From assembly GCF_014207745.1 (NCBI RefSeq), contig NZ_JACHJB010000001.1, positions 1,054,001 through 1,118,000 of the forward strand: a stretch of 64,000 nucleotides of DNA. Reading direction: 5' to 3'. Below are positions 37,411 through 46,663 of this stretch, piece after piece. Each line of letters starts with the position of its first letter. Within the stretch, counting starts at the first letter, position 1. Below the pieces are notes generated by a model that worked only from the letters and a program-made list of their open reading frames with translations, had not been told where the DNA came from and did not search any database. This DNA comes from Nonomuraea muscovyensis. GTDB lineage: Bacteria; Actinomycetota; Actinomycetes; Streptosporangiales; Streptosporangiaceae. The position numbers and the translations under genes are program-made.

Positions 37411-40400
37411 ATGCGAGGGCCATGGGTGGTCAAACGCGCGCTCAGCGAGCCTCTGCTGCTGCTGGCCGCCCTGGGATCGGTCCTCCTCGCGACGACCACG
37501 CTCGTCGCGCTGACCATGTACGCCTCCTCGATCGCCGAAGTGGGCGTGCGCCGCACGATGGAGACGGCCTCGCTGCGCCAGGTGGCAGCCACCGTCTCCG
37601 CCCCCGTCACCGCCGACACCTTCCCCCGGCTCGACCAGGCCGTGCGGGCCCGGCTCGGCCACGCGTACGGCGGGGCGCCGGCCACCGTCACGACCAGCTT
37701 CCGGTCCGACTCGTACGTGCTGCCCGGGCAGGAGCGCCGCAAGCGGCCCGGCCTGCTCCGCTTCGGCGCCTACGACGACCTCGACCGGCACGCCAAGCTG
37801 GTCTCCGGCTCCTGGCCCCGGCCGTCCGGCGCGGGCGAGGTCGTGGAGGCGGCGGTCTCGCTGCCGGCGGCCTCGGCGGCGGGCTGGGAGGCCGGCCAGG
37901 AGTTCGCCACCGAGGGCCGCCTGGACCGCGAGCCCGTCACGGTGCGCGTCGTGGGCGTCTTCCAGCTCAGTGACCCGTTCGGCGACCGCTGGGCGGGCGA
38001 GCACCTCCTCGCCCGCGGCGTCGAGGTGGGGGAGTTCGCCACGTACGGGCCGCTGATGGTGCCCCGCGAGACGTTCCTCGCCCGCTTCGCCACGAACGTC
38101 AACGCCACCTGGACCGCCGTGCCCGACCTGCGGGCGCTCACGCCCGAGGAGCTGCGCCCGTTCGCCGCCCGGGTGGCCGCGCTGCGCGCCGAGCTGAAGG
38201 GGAACGGCTGCGCCTCCTGCACCGCCGACAGCCGCCTGCCGGACATGCTGTCACAGCTCGGCACGGCCTCGCTCGTCGCGCGGTCCACCATGCTCATCCC
38301 GGTGCTCCAGCTTGTGCTGCTGGCGGCGTACGCGCTCATGCTGACCGCGCGGCTGCTCGCCGACCACCGCCGCATGGAGGTGGCGCTGCTGCGCTCGCGC
38401 GGCGCCGGAACGCTGCGCCTGGCGGCGCTCGCCGGCGGGGAGGCCCTGCTCGTGGCGATCCCGTGCGCGCTCGTCGCGCCGTTCCTCGGGCCGCCGCTGC
38501 TCTCGCTGGTCAACTCGCTGCCGTGGATCGAGGCGTCCGGGGTGCGGCTGGAGCCGGCGGTCGACCTGGGGGCGTTCCTGGTGTCGATCGGCGTGGCGCT
38601 GGCCTCGGCCGTGCTGCTGACGCTGCCCGCGCTGGCGGGCGCGCGCCGCACGTACGTGGAGGAGCAGTCGGCGCGCGGCCGGAGCGGCGGGCGCGGCCTG
38701 GTGGAGCGGGCAGGCGCGGACCTCGCGCTGCTGGCCGTGGCGGCGCTGGCCATCTGGCAGCTCCGGCACTACGGGTCGCCGGTCACCGCCACCGCCTCCG
38801 GCGAGCTCGGCATCGACCCGCTGATCGTCTCCGGCCCGGCGCTGGCGTTGCTCACCGGCGGCATGCTGGGGCTGCGCCTGGTGCCCCGGGTCTCCCGGCT
38901 GGCCGAGCGGATCACCTCCCGCCGCCCCTCGCTGGCCCCGGCCCTCGGCGCCTGGCAGGTCAGCCGGCGACCGCTCAAGTACGCGGGGCCCGCGCTGCTG
39001 CTGACCATGGCCGTGGCGATCGGCATCGTGTCGATGGCGACGGCCGCCACCTGGCGCGCCTCCCAGGAGGACCAGGCCCGCCACCAGGCTGGGGCCGACC
39101 TGCGAATCTCCGGGCCGCCGGACGGTCCCGAGCTGGGCGCGTTCGGCCGGGGCACGGCGTTGGCCGCGCTGCCGGGCGTCACGGCGATCTCCCCGGCCTT
39201 CCGTGGCCAGGTCGACTTCGGCGGCGACGACGCGGTCCTGGTCGGGCTGGACGCCGCCGAGCTGGGCTCGCTGCTCCACCTGCGCTCCGACCTGTCGGCG
39301 CGCAGCGTCGAGGAGCTGTCGCGGGCGCTGCGCCCGGCCGGGACCGCCGGTGGCGCCCTGGAACTGCCCGGCAGCCCGGCGGCGCTGACGGTGCGGGCGC
39401 GCGCCGACACGGGAACCTCCCTGCGGCTGATGATCTCCGACGGGCTCGGCGTGTGGCGCGACCTGTCCCTGGGGACGCTGCGCGCGGGCGACAACCGGAT
39501 CGACGTGGACCTGTCCGCGCTGGCCGGCCGGAGCGGGAGGATCACCTACCCGGTGTCGCTGCGCGGCGTCGTCGCCGACCCGCCCGAGAGCGGCACCGCG
39601 AACGTCACGGTGACCGGCGTGACCGCCGGCGGCCGGCAGGCGCTCCCCTCGCCGCTGACCCTGCGGGCCGAGGGTGCGGACCCGGTCGCCGCCGCCTTCA
39701 CGCGGTCGCGGGCGTCCGGGCCGCTGCCCGTGGTGGTCACGGCCGCGCTGGCCGCCTCGCTGGACCTCTCGCAGGGCCAGGTCACCCGGATCAGCATGGA
39801 CCGCCGGCCCGTCGAGGTGGAGGTGGCGGGCATCGTCGAGCGGATGCCGACCACGGCCGCCGACCAGCAGGCCGTACTCACCGACTGGGCCACGCTGCAG
39901 GAACACGGCCTGGCGACCGGACAGCTCCCCCGGCCCGCGACCGAATGGTGGCTCGCCGCCAGGGGCGGCGACACCGGGCCCGCGCTGGCGGCGCTGGCGC
40001 GGCAGCCCGCATGGGACGTCACCACCGTGGACCGGAACGAGCTGGCCTCCCGGCTGCGTGACGACCCGCTGGCCGGCGGCCTGCAGGGGGCGCTCATCCT
40101 GGGGTTCCTGGCGGCGCTGGTGTTCGCGGTGCTCGGGTTCCTGGTGAACGCCACGGTCGCCGCCCGGGAGCGGGTGGCGGAGTTCACGATCCTGCGGGCG
40201 CTCGGCGTGAGCTCGCGGCAGGTGTTCGGGCTGCTCGCCGTGGAGCAGGCGTTCGTCATCGGGCTGTCCCTGGCCGCGGGCACCGCGCTCGCCGTCGTGG
40301 TGGGGGTGCTGGTCGTGCCGCACATCGTGCTGACCGGGCAGGCGTCGGCGGTGACGCCGGACGTGGTGCTGGCCATCCCGTGGGCGGCGACCGCCGCGCT

Positions 40401-40497
40401 GCCGGCGGGGCTGGCGGCCGTGCTGTTCGCCGTGGTCGCTGGCCTGGCCCGGCGGCTGCGGGGGCAGGAGCTGATCGGCATCGGGGAGCTCCAGTGA
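37411..40497 (+). CDS. FtsX/MacB-type ABC transporter permease
   Basis: A 1028-residue permease. It has an N-terminal helix (LLLLAALGSVLLATTTLVAL), a large extracytoplasmic domain, two sets of FtsX helices (VLQLVLLAAYALMLTARLLA and the C-terminal LILGFLAALVFAVLGFLVNA), and the typical AEFTILRALGVSSRQVFGLL loop. AAGGGGGA precedes the ATG. It overlaps the next permease by 4 nt. The operon of two large permeases and two ATPases resembles actinobacterial antimicrobial-peptide or lipoprotein-release exporters of the MacB class; the substrate is unknown. Confidence 0.88.
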   Translation: MRGPWVVKRALSEPLLLLAALGSVLLATTTLVALTMYASSIAEVGVRRTMETASLRQVAATVSAPVTADTFPRLDQAVRARLGHAYGGAPATVTTSFRSDSYVLPGQERRKRPGLLRFGAYDDLDRHAKLVSGSWPRPSGAGEVVEAAVSLPAASAAGWEAGQEFATEGRLDREPVTVRVVGVFQLSDPFGDRWAGEHLLARGVEVGEFATYGPLMVPRETFLARFATNVNATWTAVPDLRALTPEELRPFAARVAALRAELKGNGCASCTADSRLPDMLSQLGTASLVARSTMLIPVLQLVLLAAYALMLTARLLADHRRMEVALLRSRGAGTLRLAALAGGEALLVAIPCALVAPFLGPPLLSLVNSLPWIEASGVRLEPAVDLGAFLVSIGVALASAVLLTLPALAGARRTYVEEQSARGRSGGRGLVERAGADLALLAVAALAIWQLRHYGSPVTATASGELGIDPLIVSGPALALLTGGMLGLRLVPRVSRLAERITSRRPSLAPALGAWQVSRRPLKYAGPALLLTMAVAIGIVSMATAATWRASQEDQARHQAGADLRISGPPDGPELGAFGRGTALAALPGVTAISPAFRGQVDFGGDDAVLVGLDAAELGSLLHLRSDLSARSVEELSRALRPAGTAGGALELPGSPAALTVRARADTGTSLRLMISDGLGVWRDLSLGTLRAGDNRIDVDLSALAGRSGRITYPVSLRGVVADPPESGTANVTVTGVTAGGRQALPSPLTLRAEGADPVAAAFTRSRASGPLPVVVTAALAASLDLSQGQVTRISMDRRPVEVEVAGIVERMPTTAADQQAVLTDWATLQEHGLATGQLPRPATEWWLAARGGDTGPALAALARQPAWDVTTVDRNELASRLRDDPLAGGLQGALILGFLAALVFAVLGFLVNATVAARERVAEFTILRALGVSSRQVFGLLAVEQAFVIGLSLAAGTALAVVVGVLVVPHIVLTGQASAVTPDVVLAIPWAATAALPAGLAAVLFAVVAGLARRLRGQELIGIGELQ

Positions 40498-43109
40498 AGA
40501 TCCTTCCGCTGGCGCGGGTGCAGTTCGGCGCCATGGTCGTGCTCGCCCTGCTCACGCTGAGCGCGTGCGCGCTGCTCGCGGGGCTGCCGCGGCTGGTCCA
40601 GGGCTCGTTCGACGCCAACCTGCATCAGTCGTTGCGCGCGGCGATGGCGAGCCAGGTCGATCTGGCCGTACGCGTGGAGTCGCGGTCACGCCAGGAGGAC
40701 CTGCGCGAACCCTCCCAGTTCGCCGCACGCGACCAGCGTTTCCGCTCGATCCTGCCCGCGGCGCTGCGCCCGGTGGTGGGCCCCGTCGGCACGGGCACCG
40801 GCCACATGAGCGCCAAGACGTGGGGCACTCCCGTGCAGGGGTCGGGCGGGATGACCTTCGTGAACCTCGGCTGGCTGTCCGACGCCGAACGGCGGGTCCG
40901 CTGGAGCGAGGGCAGGGCGCCGGGCGCGCCGGGCACCATGACGTACCAGGGCGCGACGATCACGGTGTTCGAGGCGGCCGTCGTCGAGGAGGCCCGCGAC
41001 AAGATGGGGCTCCGGGTCGGCGACGTCCGCGTCCTCGGTGAGAGCGACCACGTCGCCGTCCGGATCGTCGGCCTGTTCGCCCCGAAGGACCCCGCCGACC
41101 GCTACTGGAGCCACCACCCCGACGTGCTGCGCGTCACCGAGGTGCAGCCGCCGGGCAAGCTGGACCTGGAGCGGCACACGACCGCGCTGCTCTCCGACGG
41201 CGGGCTGACCGCGCTCAGCGGCGAGGGCCGCAACCTCGTCTACAGCTGGGTCCTTCCCGTCGACCCGGCCGCGCCCACCTCCCTCGGCGTCCCGGACGTG
41301 ACCCGGGCGATCACCGCCTACGGGCGGGTGGTGGGGCTCCAGCCGGGCGGCGGCAGCCAGTACCGGCTGGAGACCGGCCTGCCGCAGTTGCTGAACGGCT
41401 ACCTCGCGGCGCTGTCCACCGCCAGGACCGTGATGTTCCTGGTGCTGGGCGGCCTGCTGGCCGTGGCGGTGGGCGTCATCGTGCTCGCCGTGCACCTGCT
41501 GGCCGACCGGGCCGACGAGGCGCTCGCCCTCGCGCGGGCGCGCGGCGGGTCGCTGCGCCAGGTCGCCGGCGCCGGCACGGCCCTGGTCGCGCTCGCCGTG
41601 GTGCCCGCCACGCTGGCCGGGTACGCGCTGTCGTGGCTGGTGCCCGGTCCGGTGCTGCCGCTCGTGCACGCCGGACCGGCGCTGGTGTGCGGCGCGGCCG
41701 TGGGGTTCGCCGCCGTGCGGATGGCGCTCGCGCACCGGGCACCGCTGCGCGAGCGGCGTGACGACGTGGCCGCCTCCCGCCCGTCGGCCAGGCGGGTCAC
41801 CCTGGAGGTGCTGGTCGTGGGGCTCGCCCTGGGCGGGGCGTACCTGCTGCGCACCCGCGGCCTGGCGGCGGGGACCGCCGGTGACGACCCGTTCCTGCTC
41901 CTCGTGCCGATCGCGCTGACGGTGGCCGCGGCGCTGATCACCATCCGCTGCTACCCCTACCCCCTCCGCCTGTTCGTCCGGCTGGCGGCCCGCGGGCCGC
42001 GTGCCGTGCCGTTCCTGGGGCTGACCCGGGCGGCACGCGCCCGGTCCGGCAGCGTGCTGCCGGTGCTCATCCTGCTGCCGGCGCTGGCCGTGTCGGTGTT
42101 CGCCTCGGTCATCGCCGGCGGCATCGCCGAGACCCAGCGGCTGGCGTCCTGGCAGGACGTCGGGGCGTCCCTGCGGGTGAGTTCGCCCATCGAGCTGCCC
42201 GCCGACGCCGTCGCGCGGGTGCGGGCGGTGCCGGGCGTGGAGCTGGTGGTGCCCGCGCAGACCGCTTCGGTGCAGCTCGGGTTCGGCGGCGAGCGGGCGG
42301 ACGTCATCGCGGTCGACCTGGGCCAGTGGCGGCGGGTGCTCGACGGCGCCCCGATCTCGGTGCCCGCCATGCCGGCCGCCGGCGCCGGTGTCCCGGCGCT
42401 GGTCTCACCCGAGCTGCGCGGGCGGGGCACGATGGACGTGGGCTGGCAGACCCGCGTCAAGGTCGCCGAGCGGGGCGTCGTCCCCTCGGTGCCGGGGTTC
42501 TTCGCCCGTGGCAAGTTCCTCGTCGTGCCGTACGAGATCAACGAGCGGCCCACGGCGAACACCCTGCTCATCAAGGGCGACGCCGACGCCGAGGCGGTCG
42601 CGCGGGCGGTCGGCCGGCCGCGCGCCCAGGTGTCGTCGCAGGCGGAGTCGCTGGCCGCGATCGAGAGCGCCCCGCTCACCGGGACCGTGCGGGTGGTGCT
42701 GCTCGTCACGACCGTGGCGCTGGCGGCGTACGCGCTCGTCGCGGTCGTCGTCACCCTCGTCATCGGCGCGGCCGACCGGGCGCGGGCGCTGGCGTTCCTG
42801 CGGCCGCTCGGGCTGACCGAACGGCAGGCCCAGGGCCTGACCGTGCTGGAGATCCTGCCGATGATCCTCGTCACCGCGCTGGTCGGGCTGGCGCTCGGGC
42901 TCGGCCTGCCCGCCGCGCTCGGGCCGGGCGTCGACCTGTCCGCCTACGCCGGCGGCGTCGCCGTCGCCGGCTACAGCCCCGGCCTGGCCACACCCGCCCT
43001 GCTCGCCGCCGGGCTGGCCGTCGTCGCCGTGCTCGGCGCGTACGCGCACACCGCCATCAGCCGCCGCCGCGCCCCCGGTGCGGCCCTCCGAGCAGGGGAG
43101 CTCGCGTGA
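40494..43109 (+). CDS. FtsX/MacB-type ABC transporter permease (second)
   Basis: An 871-residue partner permease from GTG 40494. It has an N-terminal helix (FGAMVVLALLTLSACALLAG), an extracytoplasmic domain, a first FtsX block (TARTVMFLVLGGLLAVAVGV) and a C-terminal block (VLLVTTVALAAYALVAVVVT; AFLRPLGLTERQAQGLTVLE). It overlaps genes on both sides by 4 nt, which suggests fixed stoichiometry with the first permease, with which it probably forms a heterodimer. Confidence 0.87.
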   Translation: MKILPLARVQFGAMVVLALLTLSACALLAGLPRLVQGSFDANLHQSLRAAMASQVDLAVRVESRSRQEDLREPSQFAARDQRFRSILPAALRPVVGPVGTGTGHMSAKTWGTPVQGSGGMTFVNLGWLSDAERRVRWSEGRAPGAPGTMTYQGATITVFEAAVVEEARDKMGLRVGDVRVLGESDHVAVRIVGLFAPKDPADRYWSHHPDVLRVTEVQPPGKLDLERHTTALLSDGGLTALSGEGRNLVYSWVLPVDPAAPTSLGVPDVTRAITAYGRVVGLQPGGGSQYRLETGLPQLLNGYLAALSTARTVMFLVLGGLLAVAVGVIVLAVHLLADRADEALALARARGGSLRQVAGAGTALVALAVVPATLAGYALSWLVPGPVLPLVHAGPALVCGAAVGFAAVRMALAHRAPLRERRDDVAASRPSARRVTLEVLVVGLALGGAYLLRTRGLAAGTAGDDPFLLLVPIALTVAAALITIRCYPYPLRLFVRLAARGPRAVPFLGLTRAARARSGSVLPVLILLPALAVSVFASVIAGGIAETQRLASWQDVGASLRVSSPIELPADAVARVRAVPGVELVVPAQTASVQLGFGGERADVIAVDLGQWRRVLDGAPISVPAMPAAGAGVPALVSPELRGRGTMDVGWQTRVKVAERGVVPSVPGFFARGKFLVVPYEINERPTANTLLIKGDADAEAVARAVGRPRAQVSSQAESLAAIESAPLTGTVRVVLLVTTVALAAYALVAVVVTLVIGAADRARALAFLRPLGLTERQAQGLTVLEILPMILVTALVGLALGLGLPAALGPGVDLSAYAGGVAVAGYSPGLATPALLAAGLAVVAVLGAYAHTAISRRRAPGAALRAGELA

Positions 43110-44044
43110 ACCCGACCCTGTCCGAGCTGGAAGCCCAGGCGACCGCGTCGAAGGCCGCCTTCGGCGGCGACGCGCACATCGTCTGCGACAACCTCGTCCG
43201 CATCTACAAGACCGAAGGCGTCGAGGTGGTGGCCCTGCAGGGCCTCGACCTGGTCATCCAGGAAGGCGAGCTGGTCGCGATCGTCGGCGCGTCCGGGTCG
43301 GGCAAGTCGACGTTGCTGAACGTCCTGTCGGGGCTGGACGTACCCACCGCGGGCGTGGCCAAGGTGGCGGGCATGGACCTGCTGTCCATGACGGCCAAGG
43401 ACCGGCTGCGCTATCGGCGGGAGGTCGTCGGGTTCATCTGGCAGCAGACCGCGCGCAACCTGCTGCCGTACCTGACGGCGCAGGAGAACGTCGAGCTGCC
43501 GATCAAGCTGGCGGGCCGCGCCTCCGGGCGGGCGGCCCGGCGCGAACGCGCGGCGCGGCTGCTGGACCTGCTCGGCGTCGGGTCCCGCGCCGGCCGCAAG
43601 CCGGCCGAGCTGTCCGGCGGCGAGCAGCAGCGGGTGGCCATCGCCGTCGCCCTCGCCAACGAACCCCGGCTCATCCTGGCCGACGAACCGACCGGCGAGC
43701 TCGACAGCGACACCTCGAAGGAGGTGTTCGACGCGCTGCGCAAGGCCAACCGCGAGCTGGGCGTCACCGTGGTCATCGTCACCCACGACCCGCTCGTGTC
43801 GGAGCAGGTGGACCGCACGGTCGGCATCCGTGACGGGCGCACCAGCAGCGAGACGCTGCGCCGCGAGGGGGCCGAGGGGCAGATCGTCGCCGAGGAGTAC
43901 GCGGTGCTCGACCGCGTGGGCCGTCTGCAGCTTCCGCGCGATTTCATGAACGTCCTCGACATGGAGCGCCGCGTCCGCCTCGAACTCGAATCCGACCACA
44001 TCGGCGTCTGGCCGGTCCGAGAGGAGCCCATCGATGAGCAGTGA
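43106..44044 (+). CDS. ABC transporter ATP-binding protein (long form)
   Basis: A 312-residue ATPase of the MacB/LolD group. Walker A is GASGSGKSTLLN, the signature is ELSGGEQQRVAIA, Walker B is LILADEPTGELD, and the H-loop is VTHDP. The C-terminal ~70 residues beyond the core (EGQIVAEEYAVLDRVGRLQL, then RRVRLELESDHIGVWPV) are an extra conserved-looking tail. The start is GTG 43106. It overlaps the next ATPase by 11 nt. Confidence 0.93.
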   Translation: MNPTLSELEAQATASKAAFGGDAHIVCDNLVRIYKTEGVEVVALQGLDLVIQEGELVAIVGASGSGKSTLLNVLSGLDVPTAGVAKVAGMDLLSMTAKDRLRYRREVVGFIWQQTARNLLPYLTAQENVELPIKLAGRASGRAARRERAARLLDLLGVGSRAGRKPAELSGGEQQRVAIAVALANEPRLILADEPTGELDSDTSKEVFDALRKANRELGVTVVIVTHDPLVSEQVDRTVGIRDGRTSSETLRREGAEGQIVAEEYAVLDRVGRLQLPRDFMNVLDMERRVRLELESDHIGVWPVREEPIDEQ

Positions 44045-44732
44045 GCCGTTGGTCGTCGTCGAGGGGTTGCGCAAGGTCTACCGCAGCGGTCCGAAGGAGG
44101 TGGTCGCGCTGCGGGAGGTGACGTTCGAGGCCTACCCCGGCGAGCTGGTCGCCGTCCGCGGCCGGTCCGGCTCGGGCAAGACGACGCTGCTCAACCAGAT
44201 CGGCGGCCTCGACCGGCCGGACGCCGGCCGGGTCGTGGTGGCCGGTCAGGAGGTCACCGCCCTGGCCGAGGACGCCCTGGTGGCGCTGCGCCGGGACGTG
44301 GTGGGGTTCGTGTTCCAGTCGTTCGGGCTGATCCCGGTACTGTCGGCGGCCGAGAACGTCGGCGTGCCGATGCGGCTCACCCGCACGCCGTCGGGTGCGC
44401 GGGAGGAGCGGGTACGCATGCTGCTCGCCCTCGTCGGGCTGGAGCAGCACGCCAACCAGCGGCCGTACGAGCTGTCGGGCGGGCAGCGCCAGCGCGTGGC
44501 CATCGCCCGAGCCCTGGCCAACCGGCCCCGGCTGCTCGTGGCCGACGAGCCGACCGGGCAGCTCGACTCGCAGACGGGCCGCCAGATCATGCAGTTGCTG
44601 CGTGCCCTGGTCCGCAGCGAGGGTGTCACGGCGCTGGTCGCCACGCACGACCCCGGCCTCATGACGCTGGCGGACCGCGTCCTGGAGATCAGCGACGGCG
44701 TCCTGCGCGAGGTCGCACTCCAGCAGTCCTGA
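44034..44732 (+). CDS. ABC transporter ATP-binding protein (short form)
   Basis: A 232-residue MacB/LolD-type ATPase. Walker A is GRSGSGKTTLLN, the signature is ELSGGQRQRVAIA, Walker B is LLVADEPTGQLD, and the H-loop is ATHDP. It is the last gene of the four-gene exporter operon. Its stop codon lies in the first unit of a 14-bp tandem repeat. Two non-identical ATPases suggest a heterodimeric exporter. Confidence 0.94.
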   Translation: MSSEPLVVVEGLRKVYRSGPKEVVALREVTFEAYPGELVAVRGRSGSGKTTLLNQIGGLDRPDAGRVVVAGQEVTALAEDALVALRRDVVGFVFQSFGLIPVLSAAENVGVPMRLTRTPSGAREERVRMLLALVGLEQHANQRPYELSGGQRQRVAIARALANRPRLLVADEPTGQLDSQTGRQIMQLLRALVRSEGVTALVATHDPGLMTLADRVLEISDGVLREVALQQS

Positions 44733-44826
44733 CGAACGCACCCTGACGAACGCACCCTGACGAACACTGCCTGACGAACACTGCCTGACGAACACTGCCT
44801 GACGAACACTGCCTGACGAACGCAGC
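44729..44826 (+). repeat. 14-bp tandem repeat, seven units
   Basis: Seven consecutive 14-bp units: CTGACGAACGCACC twice, CTGACGAACACTGC four times, CTGACGAACGCAGC once. The repeat starts at the stop codon of the short ATPase gene and ends 19 nt before the stop of the convergent MFS gene. It has no hairpin potential beyond the unit itself, and no gene lies within it. Confidence 0.95.
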
Positions 44827-44844
44827 CCGGGTCGCCGGCACCGG

Positions 44845-46041
44845 TCACGTGGGGGTCGTCGCCCGGTCGCCGGCCGCTGGGTCCGCCACCGCCGCCAGGT
44901 TGATCATCGCCGCCAGGTTGGCGACCGCGACCAGGGCGCCGGCGGCCAGCAGCAGCCCTGTCGCGCCGGTCACGCCCGCCAGCGGCGCCGCCACGGCCAG
45001 GCCCAACGGCCGTGCCGCGAACGAGATGAGCTGGTCGAACGAGCGCACCCGCCCCAGCGCGTCCTCCGGCACCTCCTGAGCGACGACCGTCTCCCACAAC
45101 GGGCTGAGCAGGCCGAGACCGAACATCGCCACGGCGTACGCGCCCGCGATCACCCAGGCCGGGGCCGGCACGGCCAGCGCCGCCATCGGCGCCAGGTAGA
45201 GGGCCGCGGCGACCTGCACCACGACGATCGGCCTGCGGATCGGCAGCCGGGGCGCGGCGAGGACGCCCGCGACGAGGCCCACCGTGCCGCACTGCGTGAT
45301 CAGCACCCACGCGGGCTCGCCGCCGAGCCGCTGGACGACGGTGAGCGGGCCGAGCGTCAGGAACAGGCCGGCCGCGAAGTGCCAGACGCCGTGGCCGAGG
45401 ACGCTCCGGAGGAACCACGGGCGGCTCCTGACCTCCCGCCAGCCGTCGGCCAGGTCCCGTCCGAACGTTCCCCGGCGGCTCCGTCCGGACTGCCCGGCCG
45501 TACGGATCCCGCCCAGAGTGAGAGCGGAGCAGGCGTACACCATCCCGGTCAGCAGCGCGGCCCAGCCCGGCCCCGCCGCCAGCGTGATCGCCCCCGCCAG
45601 TGCCGGGGCGATCACGCTCGACAGGCTGGTGACCACGCCGATGCGCGTGTTCACCAGCAGCCGGTCGGGTCCCGGGACCGCCCCCGCCACCAGCCGGGGC
45701 ACGGCGGGCATGCCGAACGCGATCGCCACCCCGGTCACCGCGGACAGAACCGCCAGGTCGACCACCCGTGGCGCGCCCGCGAGCAGTTCCACGCCGATGG
45801 CCGTCTGGGCCAGGCAGCGCACCAGGTCGGCGAGCAGCACGACGCGCTCCGGCCGGAGCCGGTCGGCCAGCACCCCGCCGACGGGCAGGAACAACAGCAG
45901 GGGCACCAGCTCGCAGGCCAGCACCAGCCCGAGCGCCTCGGCGCTGCCCGGCGCGCGGAGGACCGCCAGGGTGAGGGTGGTGGGAATCAGGGCCGTGGCG
46001 AGAGCCGCGAGGGCGCGCCCGATCAGGAGGCGGGTCGTCAT
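44845..46041 (-). CDS. MFS transporter
   Basis: A 398-residue major facilitator with about 12 hydrophobic helices and motif A GGVLADRLRPERVVLLADL. It resembles the EntS/MefA-like exporters of actinobacteria. It starts at ATG 46041, divergent from a MarR regulator 55 nt away, with a palindrome between them. The substrate is unknown. Confidence 0.87.
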   Translation of the reverse strand: MTTRLLIGRALAALATALIPTTLTLAVLRAPGSAEALGLVLACELVPLLLFLPVGGVLADRLRPERVVLLADLVRCLAQTAIGVELLAGAPRVVDLAVLSAVTGVAIAFGMPAVPRLVAGAVPGPDRLLVNTRIGVVTSLSSVIAPALAGAITLAAGPGWAALLTGMVYACSALTLGGIRTAGQSGRSRRGTFGRDLADGWREVRSRPWFLRSVLGHGVWHFAAGLFLTLGPLTVVQRLGGEPAWVLITQCGTVGLVAGVLAAPRLPIRRPIVVVQVAAALYLAPMAALAVPAPAWVIAGAYAVAMFGLGLLSPLWETVVAQEVPEDALGRVRSFDQLISFAARPLGLAVAAPLAGVTGATGLLLAAGALVAVANLAAMINLAAVADPAAGDRATTPT

Positions 46042-46056
46042 GCCGGGAGAGATTAT

Positions 46057-46081
46057 TTGCCAACGAATATTTCGTCAACAA
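46057..46081. promoter_or_regulatory. MarR-type operator between divergent MFS and marR genes
   Basis: A 25-bp AT-rich dyad of the form TTG-N3-ACGAA-N3-TTCGT-N3-CAA lies in the 55-nt gap between the two starts. It must overlap both promoters. Its position matches the standard arrangement in which a MarR protein represses itself and a divergent exporter. Confidence 0.6.
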
Positions 46082-46096
46082 AATACACTGTGCCGT

Positions 46097-46594
46097 ATGA
46101 TCTGCCGGATGGAGGACTCCGTCGATCGTCACCTGGCCCGCTGGCGCGGCAAAGCCCCCTTCGACGAGGTGGTGGAGGGCATCGTCACCCGCATGCAGCT
46201 CCTGATGAAGCACCTGGCCCACACCAAGGAGGCGGTGCTGGCGGAGGTCGGCCTGCAGGAGTTCGCGTTCGAGACGATCCACCGGCTGGTGGCCCGGGGC
46301 GGCTCGGCCACTCCCTCGGAGCTGGCCGCCGAGCTGCTCCTGTCGCCCGCGGGCATGACGGGGCGCCTGGACACTCTGGAGCGGGCGCAGCTCGTCAGGC
46401 GAGTGCGCGGCACGGACGACCGGCGCCGGGTGGACGTGGAGCTCACCGGCAAGGGGCACGACCTGTGGACGGCGGCGATGACGGTACGGGCCGAGGCCGA
46501 GGCCGAGATGGTGGCCGCCCTCGCCCCGGCCGACCAGGCACTGCTCAACGGGCTGCTGAAGCAGATGCTCACCCGCGTCGAATCGCCCTCCTGA
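46097..46594 (+). CDS. MarR-family transcriptional regulator
   Basis: A 165-residue winged-helix regulator. Recognition helix and wing: SATPSELAAELLLSPAGMTG with RLDTLERAQLVRRVRGTDDR. The start may be ATG 46097 or ATG 46109 (MEDSVDRHLARW); neither has a strong Shine-Dalgarno, so the message may be leaderless. It probably controls the divergent MFS gene. Confidence 0.9.
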   Translation: MICRMEDSVDRHLARWRGKAPFDEVVEGIVTRMQLLMKHLAHTKEAVLAEVGLQEFAFETIHRLVARGGSATPSELAAELLLSPAGMTGRLDTLERAQLVRRVRGTDDRRRVDVELTGKGHDLWTAAMTVRAEAEAEMVAALAPADQALLNGLLKQMLTRVESPS

Positions 46595-46663
46595 CCCACC
46601 GCCCCCGCCCCCGAGCGCCTCGGACGGCGGCACCGCGTGGGCGACTCGAACGGCGGGGTGGGA

